A program made the translations under genes and the position numbers. Shown one piece after another: positions 25,583-34,904 of a stretch of DNA of 64,000 bases; positions within the stretch are counted from its first letter, which is position 1, and the number at the start of each line of letters is the position of its first letter. Where the stretch lies: positions 124,001 through 188,000 of the forward strand of contig NZ_JAVHNP010000006.1 of assembly GCF_031769195.1 (NCBI RefSeq), in the 5' to 3' direction. The notes beneath the pieces were generated by a model. That model saw only the letters and a program-made list of their open reading frames with translations. It did not search any database and was not told the DNA's origin. Source of the stretch: Vreelandella sp031769195 (GTDB taxonomy: Bacteria; Pseudomonadota; Gammaproteobacteria; Pseudomonadales; Halomonadaceae).

Positions 25583-28500
25583 TCATTTGCTCCGCCAAAA
25601 CCCCAATACCGGGTGATACCCCCAACGCGGGTTTCTAGCCGAGGCCGTTACCGTGCCGAATGTGCGGGCGGCGCGATCTAGGGAGATATCCAGGTCATCT
25701 GCTAAGTCGGCCAGCGCTGTTAAGTAGTCGCTTGCGCCCCAGGGTTGTATCCGCTCGCCCTGCTCTTTTGTTAGGTCTACCCGCACCAGCAGGCTCTCCT
25801 CCACCGGTACGTAGAGCTTTTCACCCCGCCTTGCGCCATCGTCTACGCGGTGTAGCGTCCAGGCTTCGCCGCCTTCATCGGGCAGCAACGCGAGGGTTAT
25901 TTCAGGTTCAAGCTGCTTGCGAAATGGATCACGCTGAATCAATACCCCGGTTAAATGCAGTTGCGGCATCACATGCCAGCTATAGGCCCCTAAGGGCGGC
26001 GGCTTAGGTGTTTTGCCGATTCGGAGCTCTTTTTTGGTTAACGGCTCGGCGGGCTGTTCAATCATTAACTGGTGTAGCCGCTCATGCTCTAGATCAACAA
26101 GGCTATCCTTGGCGTGAAGTGTTTCTCGCGCCAGCACGCGGGGGCGGGCATCAATTACCTTGTACTCATCTTCCGTTAATAACTCACTAAGCGAGTGGCT
26201 ACTTAATCGCCATTGAAGATCTGTTTCAAAGCCAGGTTTGTGAAAGGCAGGCTTCCCAGATTGCTCTAAATGTTTGAGGTTGGTATCGAGCAGCAAAATA
26301 TTGGGCGAATCACACGCCTGCTCACGGTGACGGCGTACCCGGCCTGCTAGCTGGATAATCGAACGCATGGAAGAAGGCTCTACTATCGCCCAGTCGTAAT
26401 CGTGGTCGCGGCCCACTTCAGTGACTGGCGAGCCCAGCACAATAAACAGGTGGTCATTTTCTTCACTGCTATCCAATAGGCGGCGGATATCAGGCTGCTG
26501 AAACACGCGCTCTGGGTCAGCCCGTTGCAGCGTTTTATCTAATCGGCGCTCAATCTCCGAGCGCATCACCAGCGGGTGGCGGGAGTGGTAAACGCAGAGG
26601 TGAATGCGCACACCTTCTGTCGCGCCCTGCTGAAACAGTGCCCTGGCGACATCCACTAAGGGATCAATATTAGCCATGCGAACCAAGCCAAAGCTGACGC
26701 GTTTACCCGAATGCGGGTCAATGGAGTGATGCTGCTGGTGCAGCGCCAGCGCGTGCTCGCGTAGCAGCGCTGCAACCGCGGGCCTGATCTCTTCTGGCCG
26801 TTTACCCAGCGATGGCAACGCTAGAATATCGCCACGGCGGCGCACCGGGATAGACGATAGGCGCTCTAACCGCCGCTTGGCAAAGGCGTGATGCGCGGTC
26901 TTGAAAGTCTCGCTACTGGCGCAGCTTTCATGCTGGCGATCGTGCTCGTCGAACCAGGCGCAGCAGATATCCACCGCCAAGCCCGGCTCGCCACGATGTC
27001 GCTGAAAGGCTTCGCGCCCGCTGCGGTAAGCTTCATACAACCCTTCGACCAGCGCAGGCGGCAAGGTGGCCGATGACAGCAGCACCCGCGATCCCAACAG
27101 CCCCGCCCAATTCACTAATCGAGTCAGCGCGGGCAGGTCGTTGATATCGAAATCGTCAATTTCATCGAGCACCAAATCACTGCTCATTAGCCGCAGCATA
27201 GGCACGATCTGCCGTCCGCCGCGTGTGCTTTCCGTGGCGGGCACTAGATGGTCAACGGTACATACCAAAATGGGCGCAGCGATCAGCGCGCGAGTGCCGG
27301 GCTCATCGCTTAATCGACGCAGTACCGGGTGGCTATCAAAATTGCCATCAAATACCACGTGAGCGTCTTCTTCGATCAGCGCCTGTTGAGACGCCGAGCC
27401 ACTGGCTTCTGCTTCTTGCTCGTAGTGTTCAAACAGGGCTTTATTAGCGCTGCCCCCCACGCGCACGGCGAGTTCATCTTCACCTAAATGCAAACGTTCA
27501 CGCAGCGCCTGACCGGTTTGCAGGGTTAGCGTGCGCAGCCCCAGCGCAATACTAAAGCGCGCGCCCTGCTGAGAGTCGGCCAGAGCGTACATAATGCGCC
27601 CATTGGCGAGGGTTTTACCGCAGCCGGTGGACGCCATATTAATGCCAAAAAAGCCTTGCCGTTGGCTGCGCTCCCTTAGCGATTGGGCCAGGTCAAAGGC
27701 TTTATCCTGCCAACGAAAGCGCGGGTGGTTGCTGCGCTTACGAAAACCTTTATGGCGCGCTAAACGAGGTAAGTGGCTGTCTACGCTGGGTAGTGCGCGG
27801 GCGACGGCGGCGGCATGTTTTTCAACCCCCAGAATATGTTCATCCAACGGCTGATTGGGCTTGCCAGTTTTGCGCACGGTATTGGCAATTAACGGGTAGC
27901 TGGGCTCGCCGCGCACGCGATGCTGGAGGTCTTCAAGGCTTGAGTAGTGGTGGTCGGCCAACATCAAGCTAAGCCGTGCCAAGTGCATGACATAGCGGCT
28001 TTCCAACCAGTGGCAACCATTGGGCAGCCGTGCCTGTAATCGCATGGCAAGCTTTGAGGCACGCTCACGCCAACGTGGCGTACTAACAGGCAACCCGCCC
28101 TTGAACTGCCAGTAGGGCGTAATGTGTTTAGGGTCCTGGGTCTCGGGAAGCTCGTTCCATTCGGCATGAATAGAAGCAAACAGCCCGCCTAGTTGCTCTG
28201 ATTGAAGTGGCGTATTTCCTCTGCCCCAGCGCCGTTCAGCCTCGCCATCGCGTTCCGGTGGCTTTAACGGTAGCCGATGGTGGCTAAGCACTAGCCAACC
28301 CAGCGCAGCCGCCAACGGGGGTAAACGGCTAAATACCGCAGAGGCGGGTGTATCTATCCCGTCACGCTCTAATCCACCCAGCCAGTCTTGCTCTTGATAA
28401 CTACCTTCAGCCAAGCGCGCCAACCAGGAGGCATCGTCATCACTTCCCACGAATGCCTGGAACAGGCGTAGGGATATCCACTCATGGCGGTATAAATTGC

Positions 28501-28927
28501 GCCCTTCCAACTTGCCCTTGAGCCGCTGCTGAAAGGCATCACAGGCTTTCCCCAAATCATGCAGCAACGCAGCCAGCGCGGTGAGCAACAGAATATCCTC
28601 GCCGTTGTGCCAGTCGTTTTCATCCCGGCGGCGCAGGATATCTCGGGCGGTGGTATTGGTCGGTACTGCACCATTGATATTGAACTGAGCGGCATCCCCC
28701 ACCACCCACATCAATTCACTATGGTCGTGGCCACGAATCCAGTGGCAGGCAACGGCTGTATTTTTGCGGGCGGTTTTACGCAGCAGCTTACGTAGCGTAT
28801 CCAGCCCGGCCTGGGTAATCGGTGTTTGCCACGTGCGGTCGCCCCGCCGTTCGGCAAACTGGTCGAGAATGCGGCGCGTTTCTTTCAGGGCATTTTTATT
28901 GCACTGGGAAATCAGCAGCACGTTCAT
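25583..28927 (-). CDS. cas3: Cas2-Cas3 fusion (type I-F nuclease-helicase)
   Basis: The 1114-residue protein carries an N-terminal Cas2 domain (about 1-95, MNVLLISQCNKNALKETRRILD). An HD nuclease domain follows (ALLHDLGKACDAFQ near 120-135), then the SF2 helicase: motif I STGCGKTLANGRI, motif II LVLDEIDDFD and motif III LLSSATL. It ends with a C-terminal domain of about 150 residues. In type I-F this protein degrades target DNA when recruited by Csy1-4. Together with Cas1 it forms the spacer integration complex. The ATG overlaps the cas1 stop by 4 bases. Confidence 0.98.
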   Translation of the reverse strand: MNVLLISQCNKNALKETRRILDQFAERRGDRTWQTPITQAGLDTLRKLLRKTARKNTAVACHWIRGHDHSELMWVVGDAAQFNINGAVPTNTTARDILRRRDENDWHNGEDILLLTALAALLHDLGKACDAFQQRLKGKLEGRNLYRHEWISLRLFQAFVGSDDDASWLARLAEGSYQEQDWLGGLERDGIDTPASAVFSRLPPLAAALGWLVLSHHRLPLKPPERDGEAERRWGRGNTPLQSEQLGGLFASIHAEWNELPETQDPKHITPYWQFKGGLPVSTPRWRERASKLAMRLQARLPNGCHWLESRYVMHLARLSLMLADHHYSSLEDLQHRVRGEPSYPLIANTVRKTGKPNQPLDEHILGVEKHAAAVARALPSVDSHLPRLARHKGFRKRSNHPRFRWQDKAFDLAQSLRERSQRQGFFGINMASTGCGKTLANGRIMYALADSQQGARFSIALGLRTLTLQTGQALRERLHLGEDELAVRVGGSANKALFEHYEQEAEASGSASQQALIEEDAHVVFDGNFDSHPVLRRLSDEPGTRALIAAPILVCTVDHLVPATESTRGGRQIVPMLRLMSSDLVLDEIDDFDINDLPALTRLVNWAGLLGSRVLLSSATLPPALVEGLYEAYRSGREAFQRHRGEPGLAVDICCAWFDEHDRQHESCASSETFKTAHHAFAKRRLERLSSIPVRRRGDILALPSLGKRPEEIRPAVAALLREHALALHQQHHSIDPHSGKRVSFGLVRMANIDPLVDVARALFQQGATEGVRIHLCVYHSRHPLVMRSEIERRLDKTLQRADPERVFQQPDIRRLLDSSEENDHLFIVLGSPVTEVGRDHDYDWAIVEPSSMRSIIQLAGRVRRHREQACDSPNILLLDTNLKHLEQSGKPAFHKPGFETDLQWRLSSHSLSELLTEDEYKVIDARPRVLARETLHAKDSLVDLEHERLHQLMIEQPAEPLTKKELRIGKTPKPPPLGAYSWHVMPQLHLTGVLIQRDPFRKQLEPEITLALLPDEGGEAWTLHRVDDGARRGEKLYVPVEESLLVRVDLTKEQGERIQPWGASDYLTALADLADDLDISLDRAARTFGTVTASARNPRWGYHPVLGFWRSK

Positions 28928-29910
28928 GAATCGCCGCTCCCCAGTTCTTGCCCCAGCGCCTGGGCGACTTCCTTGAGCGTATCAATCATAAAATCGAGGG
29001 ATTCGGTGCGGGTTAAGCGCTCAATGCAGGCTTGGCGAAACTCCTGCTCTTCGTCGCCACGCATAGCGGAAATAAACGCTTGGGGCAGAATCACCGCGTC
29101 TTTCACTAAGTCCGCCACATCAAACACTAGGCCGCCCCGGCGGGTTTTACCGTGCAGTACCGCCAGACCGTGGGGAATGCCCAGTACCCAAGTGGCGGTC
29201 GCCGCCAAGCCGTAGGCTAAATAGTTGCCGTGATCGAGGAAGCGGTTGGCTGGGTCGGTACCCGAGCCTCGCTTAGCACGGGTGAAGTCGCCGTAGTCAA
29301 CGGCGTTCACCGCCAGCTTAAACAGCGTTTTGGTTAACCGCGCTTCCAAGGTGAGCAGATCAACGGTACTGGGGGCTTTTTTGATTGCTTCGCGATGGTG
29401 ATTTAGTGCGCTCTGCAGGTGGTCGGTAGAAATACTAAAGCCTGCATCTTTCATCACTCGGCTTGTCCACAGCGCTTCGACACGGGCAAGGCGGGCTTGC
29501 TGAAAGGCGCGGGCAGCATCCAGGCGTTTTACATCATCAAACCAGAAGCGCACCCAGTATTGCAGGTACTCTGTGGGGCGATATTCGCTTTGTGGCGTCA
29601 GCCAAGCGACATCCACATCCACTTCATTAGCAGCAAACAGCGGCGTGCCACCACCACCGCAAAACCCGACTAATACACCGGCTTTGGCAAGCTCACGCAT
29701 CGCGGCTTGGGTAATCGAGGTTCCAGTTCCCAGCAGTATCGAGGTGGTGTTGGCAATGGGGATGTTCCAGTAGCGGGATTTGCTACCCTCATCGGTGACG
29801 TACTCTACGCGCCCACCGTTCACCAATACTCGGCAGTGTTGCAGGTAGTAAAGATTGGCACGCTTGGAATGCAGAATGGTTTTAAGATCAGAAGGCGAAA
29901 AGTCATCCAT
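28924..29910 (-). CDS. cas1: Cas1 spacer integrase, type I-F
   Basis: The 328-residue protein is the integrase that inserts new spacers at the leader end. It starts MDDFSPSDLKTILHSKRANLYYLQ, typical of Cas1f. The putative metal ligands are Glu in LLTLEARLTKTLFK, His in AVLHGKTRRGG and Asp in LVFDVADLVKD, so it should be active. The ATG at 29910 is preferred over one at 29937 because an AGGGAGAG SD lies before it. It is first in the cas operon and overlaps cas2/3 by 4 bases. The 158-base gap to the divergent gene at 30069 must contain its promoter, possibly TATAAA about 55 bases upstream. Confidence 0.97.
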   Translation of the reverse strand: MDDFSPSDLKTILHSKRANLYYLQHCRVLVNGGRVEYVTDEGSKSRYWNIPIANTTSILLGTGTSITQAAMRELAKAGVLVGFCGGGGTPLFAANEVDVDVAWLTPQSEYRPTEYLQYWVRFWFDDVKRLDAARAFQQARLARVEALWTSRVMKDAGFSISTDHLQSALNHHREAIKKAPSTVDLLTLEARLTKTLFKLAVNAVDYGDFTRAKRGSGTDPANRFLDHGNYLAYGLAATATWVLGIPHGLAVLHGKTRRGGLVFDVADLVKDAVILPQAFISAMRGDEEQEFRQACIERLTRTESLDFMIDTLKEVAQALGQELGSGDS

Positions 29911-30068
29911 GGCAGCTCTCCCTATTGTCCTTACCACTATCTAACCATTCTTTATTTTATAACGCTATTGGACTTCATCTTCCTTCACACACCTTCTTTA
30001 CACGCTCATCGCTTTCACCTGCCGTGCTACGCTTATCGCTATCATTTCGATTATCTAAGGACTCCTTC

Positions 30069-30737
30069 ATGCAGTTACGTCGACGGTTACAACTCGGTTT
30101 GGCGGCGTGGGCGGCGCTGCTGTTGGCGCTGCCGGTGCACGCACAAACCAGTGCGGATTGGGCGGCTTATGATGAGGTGTTTGAGAACGGGGCGCGCCAG
30201 GCGCAGTGGTGGGAAGCGGGCTGGACGGGCATTTATGCCGCAAGCTTGGCGTTTGACGCCTACCAATCAAGCGAAGCCAGCGATCCGGACGACCGTTTTG
30301 ATGCCCGCGTTGGGGTCGTGAAATCCGCCTTAGCGCTGGGTGGTATGCTCACCGACCGCCAACCGCATCAAGCAGCGCTGGCGGAGTATGAGCGCCTTAA
30401 AGCGCAGGGCGAATTAAGCGGCGTGCAAGCCTTGGGGCTGCAGTTAGCCCAAGCCGAACGCGAGCGCCGTGGGTTTGAGGCGCGTGTTAGCTCGCTGGTG
30501 GTGAATACCGTGGCGGGGGCGGTGATTGCCGCCGATGGCCGTGAGCGCGATGGTGCGGTCAACTTTGCGACGGGCATGTTGATTAATGAGCTGCAAATTT
30601 GGACGCAGCCCCATCAGGCTTCCCGCGCGATTAACCGCTTTCAGCCTGCCCGTGTCTCGCTGGGCCCGATGACGTTTGAAGGGGAGTACGCACTGATCGT
30701 ATCGCCTCAACAACTTGCGGCTACTTGGCGCTACTAA
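30069..30737 (+). CDS. Hypothetical secreted protein, 222 residues
   Basis: I do not recognise this protein. A clear signal peptide (1-26, ending PVHAQ) is followed by a mostly helical Ala-rich mature part. It contains WWEAGWTGIYAASLAFDAYQ, a charged helix (about 95-135) and two short hydrophobic stretches. This suggests a periplasmic or membrane-associated protein. The ATG at 30069 is chosen because AAGGA lies 8 bases before it and it begins the signal peptide. It is divergent from cas1. Confidence 0.75.
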   Translation: MQLRRRLQLGLAAWAALLLALPVHAQTSADWAAYDEVFENGARQAQWWEAGWTGIYAASLAFDAYQSSEASDPDDRFDARVGVVKSALALGGMLTDRQPHQAALAEYERLKAQGELSGVQALGLQLAQAERERRGFEARVSSLVVNTVAGAVIAADGRERDGAVNFATGMLINELQIWTQPHQASRAINRFQPARVSLGPMTFEGEYALIVSPQQLAATWRY

Positions 30738-30910
30738 GGCTTAGTGTCCGTTTGGCTATCTCCCTCCTTCCCCGTGTCTGCCGTTCGCGCTTCTTATAAG
30801 TGGCTTATGCGGCTAGGCACGTTTCCCAATGCTCGAAAGATTAGCGCGCTTACCGTTGTCAGCGCGCTGTGAGCGCGTAAAATATCCGCCACTTTTTTGG
30901 TTTCACTGAA

Positions 30911-30924
30911 TGTTATGTTATAAC
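30911..30924. promoter_or_regulatory. Zur box of the zinc uptake operon
   Basis: The palindrome GTTAT-GTT-ATAAC (30912-30924) matches the core of gammaproteobacterial Zur operators. It lies about 30 bases before the first gene of the znu operon. Zinc-loaded Zur would repress the operon. Confidence 0.7.
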
Positions 30925-30951
30925 TTATTTATTCGTTAGCGAGGTCACTCG

Positions 30952-31101
30952 ATGAGTGAACATATGCATCGTCATAACAAGGAAGGTCCTTGTCATTTTT
31001 CGCTGATGTCGCTGTCGGCCACTAAGCGGCTGGGCTTTGTGGCGCTGCCGCTTCTTGCACTGTGGGGGCTGGTGGTATGGGCAGGCGGGTGGCCGCTATG
31101 A
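30952..31101 (+). CDS. Small His-rich membrane peptide heading the znu operon (49 aa)
   Basis: This 49-codon frame starts at ATG with GAGG 7 bases before it and ends at TGA overlapping the znuC ATG (ATGA). The N terminus has four His and one Cys (H4, H6, H8, C14, H15). Residues 27-46 (LGFVALPLLALWGLVVWAG) form one transmembrane helix. Its position between a Zur box and znuC, with coupled translation, indicates a zinc-related role such as a metal-binding accessory to the transporter. I know no named family. The role is inferred from context. Confidence 0.65.
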   Translation: MSEHMHRHNKEGPCHFSLMSLSATKRLGFVALPLLALWGLVVWAGGWPL

Positions 31102-31832
31102 GCGAGCGTTCCTCGTCGCGTTTGCAGCTGCACGACCTGCACTTGGCCCAGGGCCGCCGCACGGTGCTAGAGCATGTGGATGGCGATATTAAGCCCGGTG
31201 CCATTACCGCCTTAATTGGAGCCAACGGTGCCGGTAAGAGCACGCTGATTCAGGCCATTATGGGGGAACTACGCCCCATCAGCGGCAAAGTGGTCTGTAC
31301 GGTGGATAAAGCGCGCCGTGCTTGGCTGCCCCAGCAGCTGGCGTTGGATCTGACCTTCCCCATGAGTGTGGAAGAGCTGGTGATGACCGGCAGTTGGCCC
31401 AGCCACGGGGCCATGAAAGGCTACTGTGCCGCCCATTACCGTAAGGGCCGCGAGATTATGGCGCGGCTGGGGATTTCGCATTTAGCTCATCGGCCACTCG
31501 GCGAGCTTTCCGGCGGCCAGCGCCAGCGGGCGCTGATTGGGCGAACGCTGATGCAGGAAGCGGAGCTGCTGCTGTTGGATGAGCCCTTTGCCAATGTGGA
31601 TGGTGACACGGTCGATATTTTGATTCGTATTTTGCGTCAGATGGCCGACGAAGGCGTCACGATCATTATTGTGCTGCACGATATGGACCACCTTCGCCGT
31701 CTCGCCGATGAGGTGTTGATGCTGAACGGCGGCCATGGCCGCTGGGTCGCGCCGAGCGCTCTGAATCACCAGCATGCACCCGCCCAAGTGGTGCCGTTTA
31801 CCTTAGGAGGCCGTCATGCTGGCACTGCTTGA
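31098..31832 (+). CDS. znuC: Zinc ABC transporter ATP-binding protein
   Basis: The 244-residue ATPase of the high-affinity zinc importer has Walker A GANGAGKST, signature LSGGQRQRALIGR, Walker B LLLLDEPFANVD and a switch His in VLHDMDH. The ATG at 31098 overlaps the stop of the small His-rich peptide gene. An upstream in-frame start at 31062 would lie within that gene and is less likely. The 3' end overlaps znuB by 17 bases. The operon lies behind a Zur box. Confidence 0.95.
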   Translation: MSERSSSRLQLHDLHLAQGRRTVLEHVDGDIKPGAITALIGANGAGKSTLIQAIMGELRPISGKVVCTVDKARRAWLPQQLALDLTFPMSVEELVMTGSWPSHGAMKGYCAAHYRKGREIMARLGISHLAHRPLGELSGGQRQRALIGRTLMQEAELLLLDEPFANVDGDTVDILIRILRQMADEGVTIIIVLHDMDHLRRLADEVLMLNGGHGRWVAPSALNHQHAPAQVVPFTLGGRHAGTA

Positions 31833-32706
31833 TGCATGGTTCATTGCACCGTTTGATTACGGCTTTATGCGCCGTGCCGTGGTGGGTGGGCTGGCCCTTT
31901 CACTGGCGGCACCGCCGCTGGGCGTGTTCTTAGTACTTCGCGGTATGAGCCTGATTGGCGATGCCATGGCCCACGCTATTTTACCGGGCGTCGCGTTGGG
32001 CTTTTTGCTGGCAGGTTTTTCGTTGCCGGTGATGAGCGTGGGCGGGGTGCTGTTTGGGGTGCTGGTGGCGCTGCTGGCGGGCGCAGTGTCAAAAATGGGC
32101 GGCCAGCGGGAAGACGCCGCCATGGCGAGCTTCTTTATTATTTCGTTAGCCGCCGGGGTGATGCTGATTTCCATGGGCGGCAGCAGTGTGGACTTAACCC
32201 ACGTGCTGTTCGGCTCAATTTTGGCGATTAACTCGACGGCACTGCTGCTGATCGCCTCAATCAGTACGCTGATTGTGATCACTCTGGCGATTATCTTCCG
32301 CGCCCTGGTGGTGGAGTGTTTAGACCCGCTGTTTTTACGCGGCCAGAGTCGTCGCAGTGGCTGGGTGCACAGCGTCTTTTTAGGGCTGCTCGTGCTCAAC
32401 CTAACCGCTGGTTTCCAAACCCTGGGCACGCTGATGGCCGTTGGCTTAATGATGCTGCCCGCCACGGCGGCGCGCTTTTGGAGCAAGCGGCTGGAAGGCT
32501 TGATCGGCATTGCCGTGGTGTTAGCCATGCTGGCCAGCACCGGCGGGCTGCTGCTGTCGTTTCATCTAGACACGCCGTCCGGCCCGAGCATTATTTTGCT
32601 GGCCGGGGCGGCGTATTTACTTTCGGCGCTGTTTGGCCGTTACCACAGCTTGGCCGCTAAGCTTCGGCGCAAAACCACGCCGCTGGCGTTGGAACAGTCG
32701 CACTAG
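31816..32706 (+). CDS. znuB: Zinc ABC transporter permease
   Basis: The 296-residue integral membrane protein has about eight hydrophobic segments. It has the ABC-3 permease pattern: an early FLVLRGMSLIGDAMAHAILPG, which contacts the ATPase, and LTAGFQTLGTLMAVGLMMLPA. It forms the zinc channel with ZnuC. An AGGAGG SD precedes the ATG within the znuC 3' end. The family also covers manganese permeases. The His-rich binding protein and Zur box favour zinc. Confidence 0.94.
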   Translation: MLALLDAWFIAPFDYGFMRRAVVGGLALSLAAPPLGVFLVLRGMSLIGDAMAHAILPGVALGFLLAGFSLPVMSVGGVLFGVLVALLAGAVSKMGGQREDAAMASFFIISLAAGVMLISMGGSSVDLTHVLFGSILAINSTALLLIASISTLIVITLAIIFRALVVECLDPLFLRGQSRRSGWVHSVFLGLLVLNLTAGFQTLGTLMAVGLMMLPATAARFWSKRLEGLIGIAVVLAMLASTGGLLLSFHLDTPSGPSIILLAGAAYLLSALFGRYHSLAAKLRRKTTPLALEQSH

Positions 32707-32745
32707 CAGGCCGTTGCATACGTTTTTTCATCATAGGAGCAGGTT

Positions 32746-33843
32746 ATGTCGCTTTTCTCTTCATCCCGTTGGCTGGTGGGCGTATCAGCCATGCTGGCAC
32801 TTCCCGCGGCCATGGCTAACGAGCGGGTTCAGGTCGTAACCAGCTTTTCTATTTTGGCAGACATGGTCGAGAACGTGGGTGGAGAGCATGTGGAGGTTAG
32901 CTCGCTGGTGGGTCCCGATGGCGATGCCCACGTTTACTCCCCCAGCCCAGGCGATGCCCGTGCGCTAGCCGGGGCCGATTTAGTGGTCTTCAACGGCCTG
33001 CTGTTTGAGGGCTGGATGGAGCGCCTGATTGACTCAAGCGATTACAGCGGCCCGTTAGTCACCGCCACCGACGGCATTGCGCCACGGGCTTTTGCGGCCC
33101 ATAGCCATGAGGACCACGGGCACGAAGCGAATGAACATGAGCATGAGCATGAGCATGAGCATGAGCATGAGCATCATGATCATGACGACCACGACCATCA
33201 TGGGCATGGCGAGGAAGCACACGCCCACGATGACCATAGCGGCCACGATCATGGCGATGATGATCCTCACGCTTGGCAGGATCTTCAGCAGGCGAAGGTT
33301 TACGTCAACAATATTCGTGATGGCTTGATCGAGGCAGATAGCGCCAATGCGCAGAGCTACCAGGCCAACGCTGAGCGCTACCTCGCAGAATTAGACGCCG
33401 CAGATGCCGAGATTCGTGAGCTGCTCAGCGAGATTCCTGCATCTGCCAGCGTCATCACCGGCCACGACTCCTTTGGCTACTTCTCAAGTGCCTACGGCGT
33501 GAACTTCCTCTCGCCGGTTGGACTATCCACGGAGGCCGACCCCAGCGGCGCCAGCATGGCAGCCCTGGTGGATGTGATCGAGCAGGAGAATGTGCAGGCG
33601 CTGTTCCATGAGAACATGACCAACCAAGCGATCATTACGCAGCTAGCAGAAGAGACTGGCCTGCCCATCGCGGGCACGCTGTATGCTGACGCGCTGGCCA
33701 GTGAAGGCGATGCCAGCACCTACCTTGGCATGATGCGCCACAACGCCCAAGTACTGCACGACGCATTGGCCGAAGCGGGGCATGAGGATCATGGCCATGA
33801 CGACCACGGTCACGACCACGATGATCATGGCCACAGCCACTAA
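32746..33843 (+). CDS. znuA: Zinc-binding periplasmic protein ZnuA with two His-rich regions
   Basis: The 365-residue protein has a signal peptide (1-24) and the cluster A-I fold with likely zinc ligands DAHVYSPSP, ITGHDSFGYF and LFHENMTN. A long His/Asp/Glu loop (about 117-178) includes seven EH units, and a second His/Asp tail lies at the C terminus (HDDHGHDHDDHGHSH). The loop is usual in ZnuA and helps capture zinc. The second tail is less common. The DNA for the loop is a hexanucleotide repeat. It is 39 bases after znuB. Confidence 0.96.
   Translation: MSLFSSSRWLVGVSAMLALPAAMANERVQVVTSFSILADMVENVGGEHVEVSSLVGPDGDAHVYSPSPGDARALAGADLVVFNGLLFEGWMERLIDSSDYSGPLVTATDGIAPRAFAAHSHEDHGHEANEHEHEHEHEHEHEHHDHDDHDHHGHGEEAHAHDDHSGHDHGDDDPHAWQDLQQAKVYVNNIRDGLIEADSANAQSYQANAERYLAELDAADAEIRELLSEIPASASVITGHDSFGYFSSAYGVNFLSPVGLSTEADPSGASMAALVDVIEQENVQALFHENMTNQAIITQLAEETGLPIAGTLYADALASEGDASTYLGMMRHNAQVLHDALAEAGHEDHGHDDHGHDHDDHGHSH
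33131..33172 (+). repeat. In-frame hexanucleotide repeat in znuA
   Basis: ATGAAC is followed by six copies of ATGAGC, encoding alternating His and Glu. Copy number changes by slippage would keep the frame and change only the length of the His-rich loop. Confidence 0.85.
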
Positions 33844-33866
33844 ACCATCGACGTCACCCGGGCTGC

Positions 33867-34757
33867 TCAACCATTGGCTTCTCGCAGATTGACCGCCGTG
33901 AGCAGCCACTGTCTAAAACACGTCATGGCATGGGTTTCTGACCGCGTTTGCAGGCGTGTTAGCCAGTAACCTCCCAAGCTAACAGTGGTGTCGAAAGGTT
34001 GCACTAACGCGCCACTGTTGAGTTGCCGAGAGAACATCAAGGGGGGAGCTAGTGCCACGCCTGCCCCTTGAAGTGCGGCTTCTACCATGGCAATGGAAGA
34101 GTCGAATACGATGCTTTTGGTTACCGGTAGACTACGGGGCAGCCCTGCTGCCAACAACCACTCGGTCCATTCATCAGCGCGATAAGAGCGCAGCCACGTT
34201 TCGCCCAATATATCGGCGGGTGTACGTAATCGGGCGGCAATATCAGGAATACACAATACCGACAGTGAGGCAGGCAACAATGGTTGCGCCGCTGTGCCAT
34301 GCCAAGCACCCGTGCCAAAACGAATGGCAAAGTCGAGCCCTTCAGCGGCGAGGTCGGCTCGGTTGTTATGAGTAGACAACCGCAAATCCACAAACGGATA
34401 GGTGTGATGGAAGTCGTCTAGTCGGGGCAATAACCATCCCACAGCGAAAGTGCCCACCACGCCAACATTCAATACTTCTCGATGGCTACTCTCCCCTAAC
34501 CGGTCCAGCGTGTGCGACATCTGATCGAAAGCGCTCTTCAGCACCGGCAGCAACAACTCGCCCTCCTGAGTCAGCATCAGCCCCCGAGGCAAGCGCTTAA
34601 ATAGCGGTACCTTTAACAGACCCTCAAGTAGCTTAACTTGATGGCTAACGGCTGCCTGAGTCACATGCAGCTCTTCTGCTGCGCGGGTAAAACTCAAATG
34701 CCTAGCCGACGCCTCAAAAGCACGCAGGGCCTTTAACGGTAGGTAGGAACGCACCAC
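33867..34757 (-). CDS. ampR: LysR-type beta-lactamase regulator AmpR
   Basis: The 296-residue regulator closely resembles P. aeruginosa AmpR along its length. It has the winged HTH ALRAFEASARHLSFTRAAEELHVTQAAVSHQVK, then LFKRLPRGLMLT, VGTFAVGWLLPRL, RLSTHNNRADLAAEGLDFAIRFG, SYRADEW and IVFDSSIAMVEAALQGAGVALAP. AmpR binds murein precursors or anhydro-muropeptides and represses or activates ampC. The GTG at 34757 is chosen because homologues begin MVRSYLPL; an ATG at 34790 would add 11 residues. It is divergent from ampC. Confidence 0.93.
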   Translation of the reverse strand: MVRSYLPLKALRAFEASARHLSFTRAAEELHVTQAAVSHQVKLLEGLLKVPLFKRLPRGLMLTQEGELLLPVLKSAFDQMSHTLDRLGESSHREVLNVGVVGTFAVGWLLPRLDDFHHTYPFVDLRLSTHNNRADLAAEGLDFAIRFGTGAWHGTAAQPLLPASLSVLCIPDIAARLRTPADILGETWLRSYRADEWTEWLLAAGLPRSLPVTKSIVFDSSIAMVEAALQGAGVALAPPLMFSRQLNSGALVQPFDTTVSLGGYWLTRLQTRSETHAMTCFRQWLLTAVNLREANG

Positions 34758-34838
34758 GCAACCCCCAAATTTTTCTAATAGCTCATGCAAAATATAGCCG
34801 TTTGTAGATAACTTCGGCGCATCGTATTTTAGCCCCCT

Positions 34839-34855
34839 GTCGCATGATTAGCGAC
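34839..34855. promoter_or_regulatory. Inverted repeat in the ampR-ampC intergenic region
   Basis: GTCGC-N7-GCGAC is a perfect 5-bp-arm inverted repeat between the divergent genes. It may be a regulator-binding site, but it does not clearly fit the LysR T-N11-A pattern. Confidence 0.25.
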
Positions 34856-34904
34856 GCATGACACTCTCTTTATCTGACCTTACTCATCGCAACAGGGCTC
34901 TGGT

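Noticed and set aside
21407..29910. Possible CRISPR-associated transposon (type I-F3 Tn7-like)
   Set aside because: cas1, the cas2/3 fusion and full-length csy1 are all present, and no tnsA/B/C or tniQ gene is seen in the window. This is a canonical I-F1 defence locus.
29938..30068. Second CRISPR array on the cas1 side, as in P. aeruginosa
   Set aside because: No copy of the repeat is found in the gap between cas1 and the divergent gene or after it.
33055..33270. Minus-strand frame with repeated Met-Leu residues
   Set aside because: It is the complement of the His-rich repeat in znuA and not a membrane protein gene.
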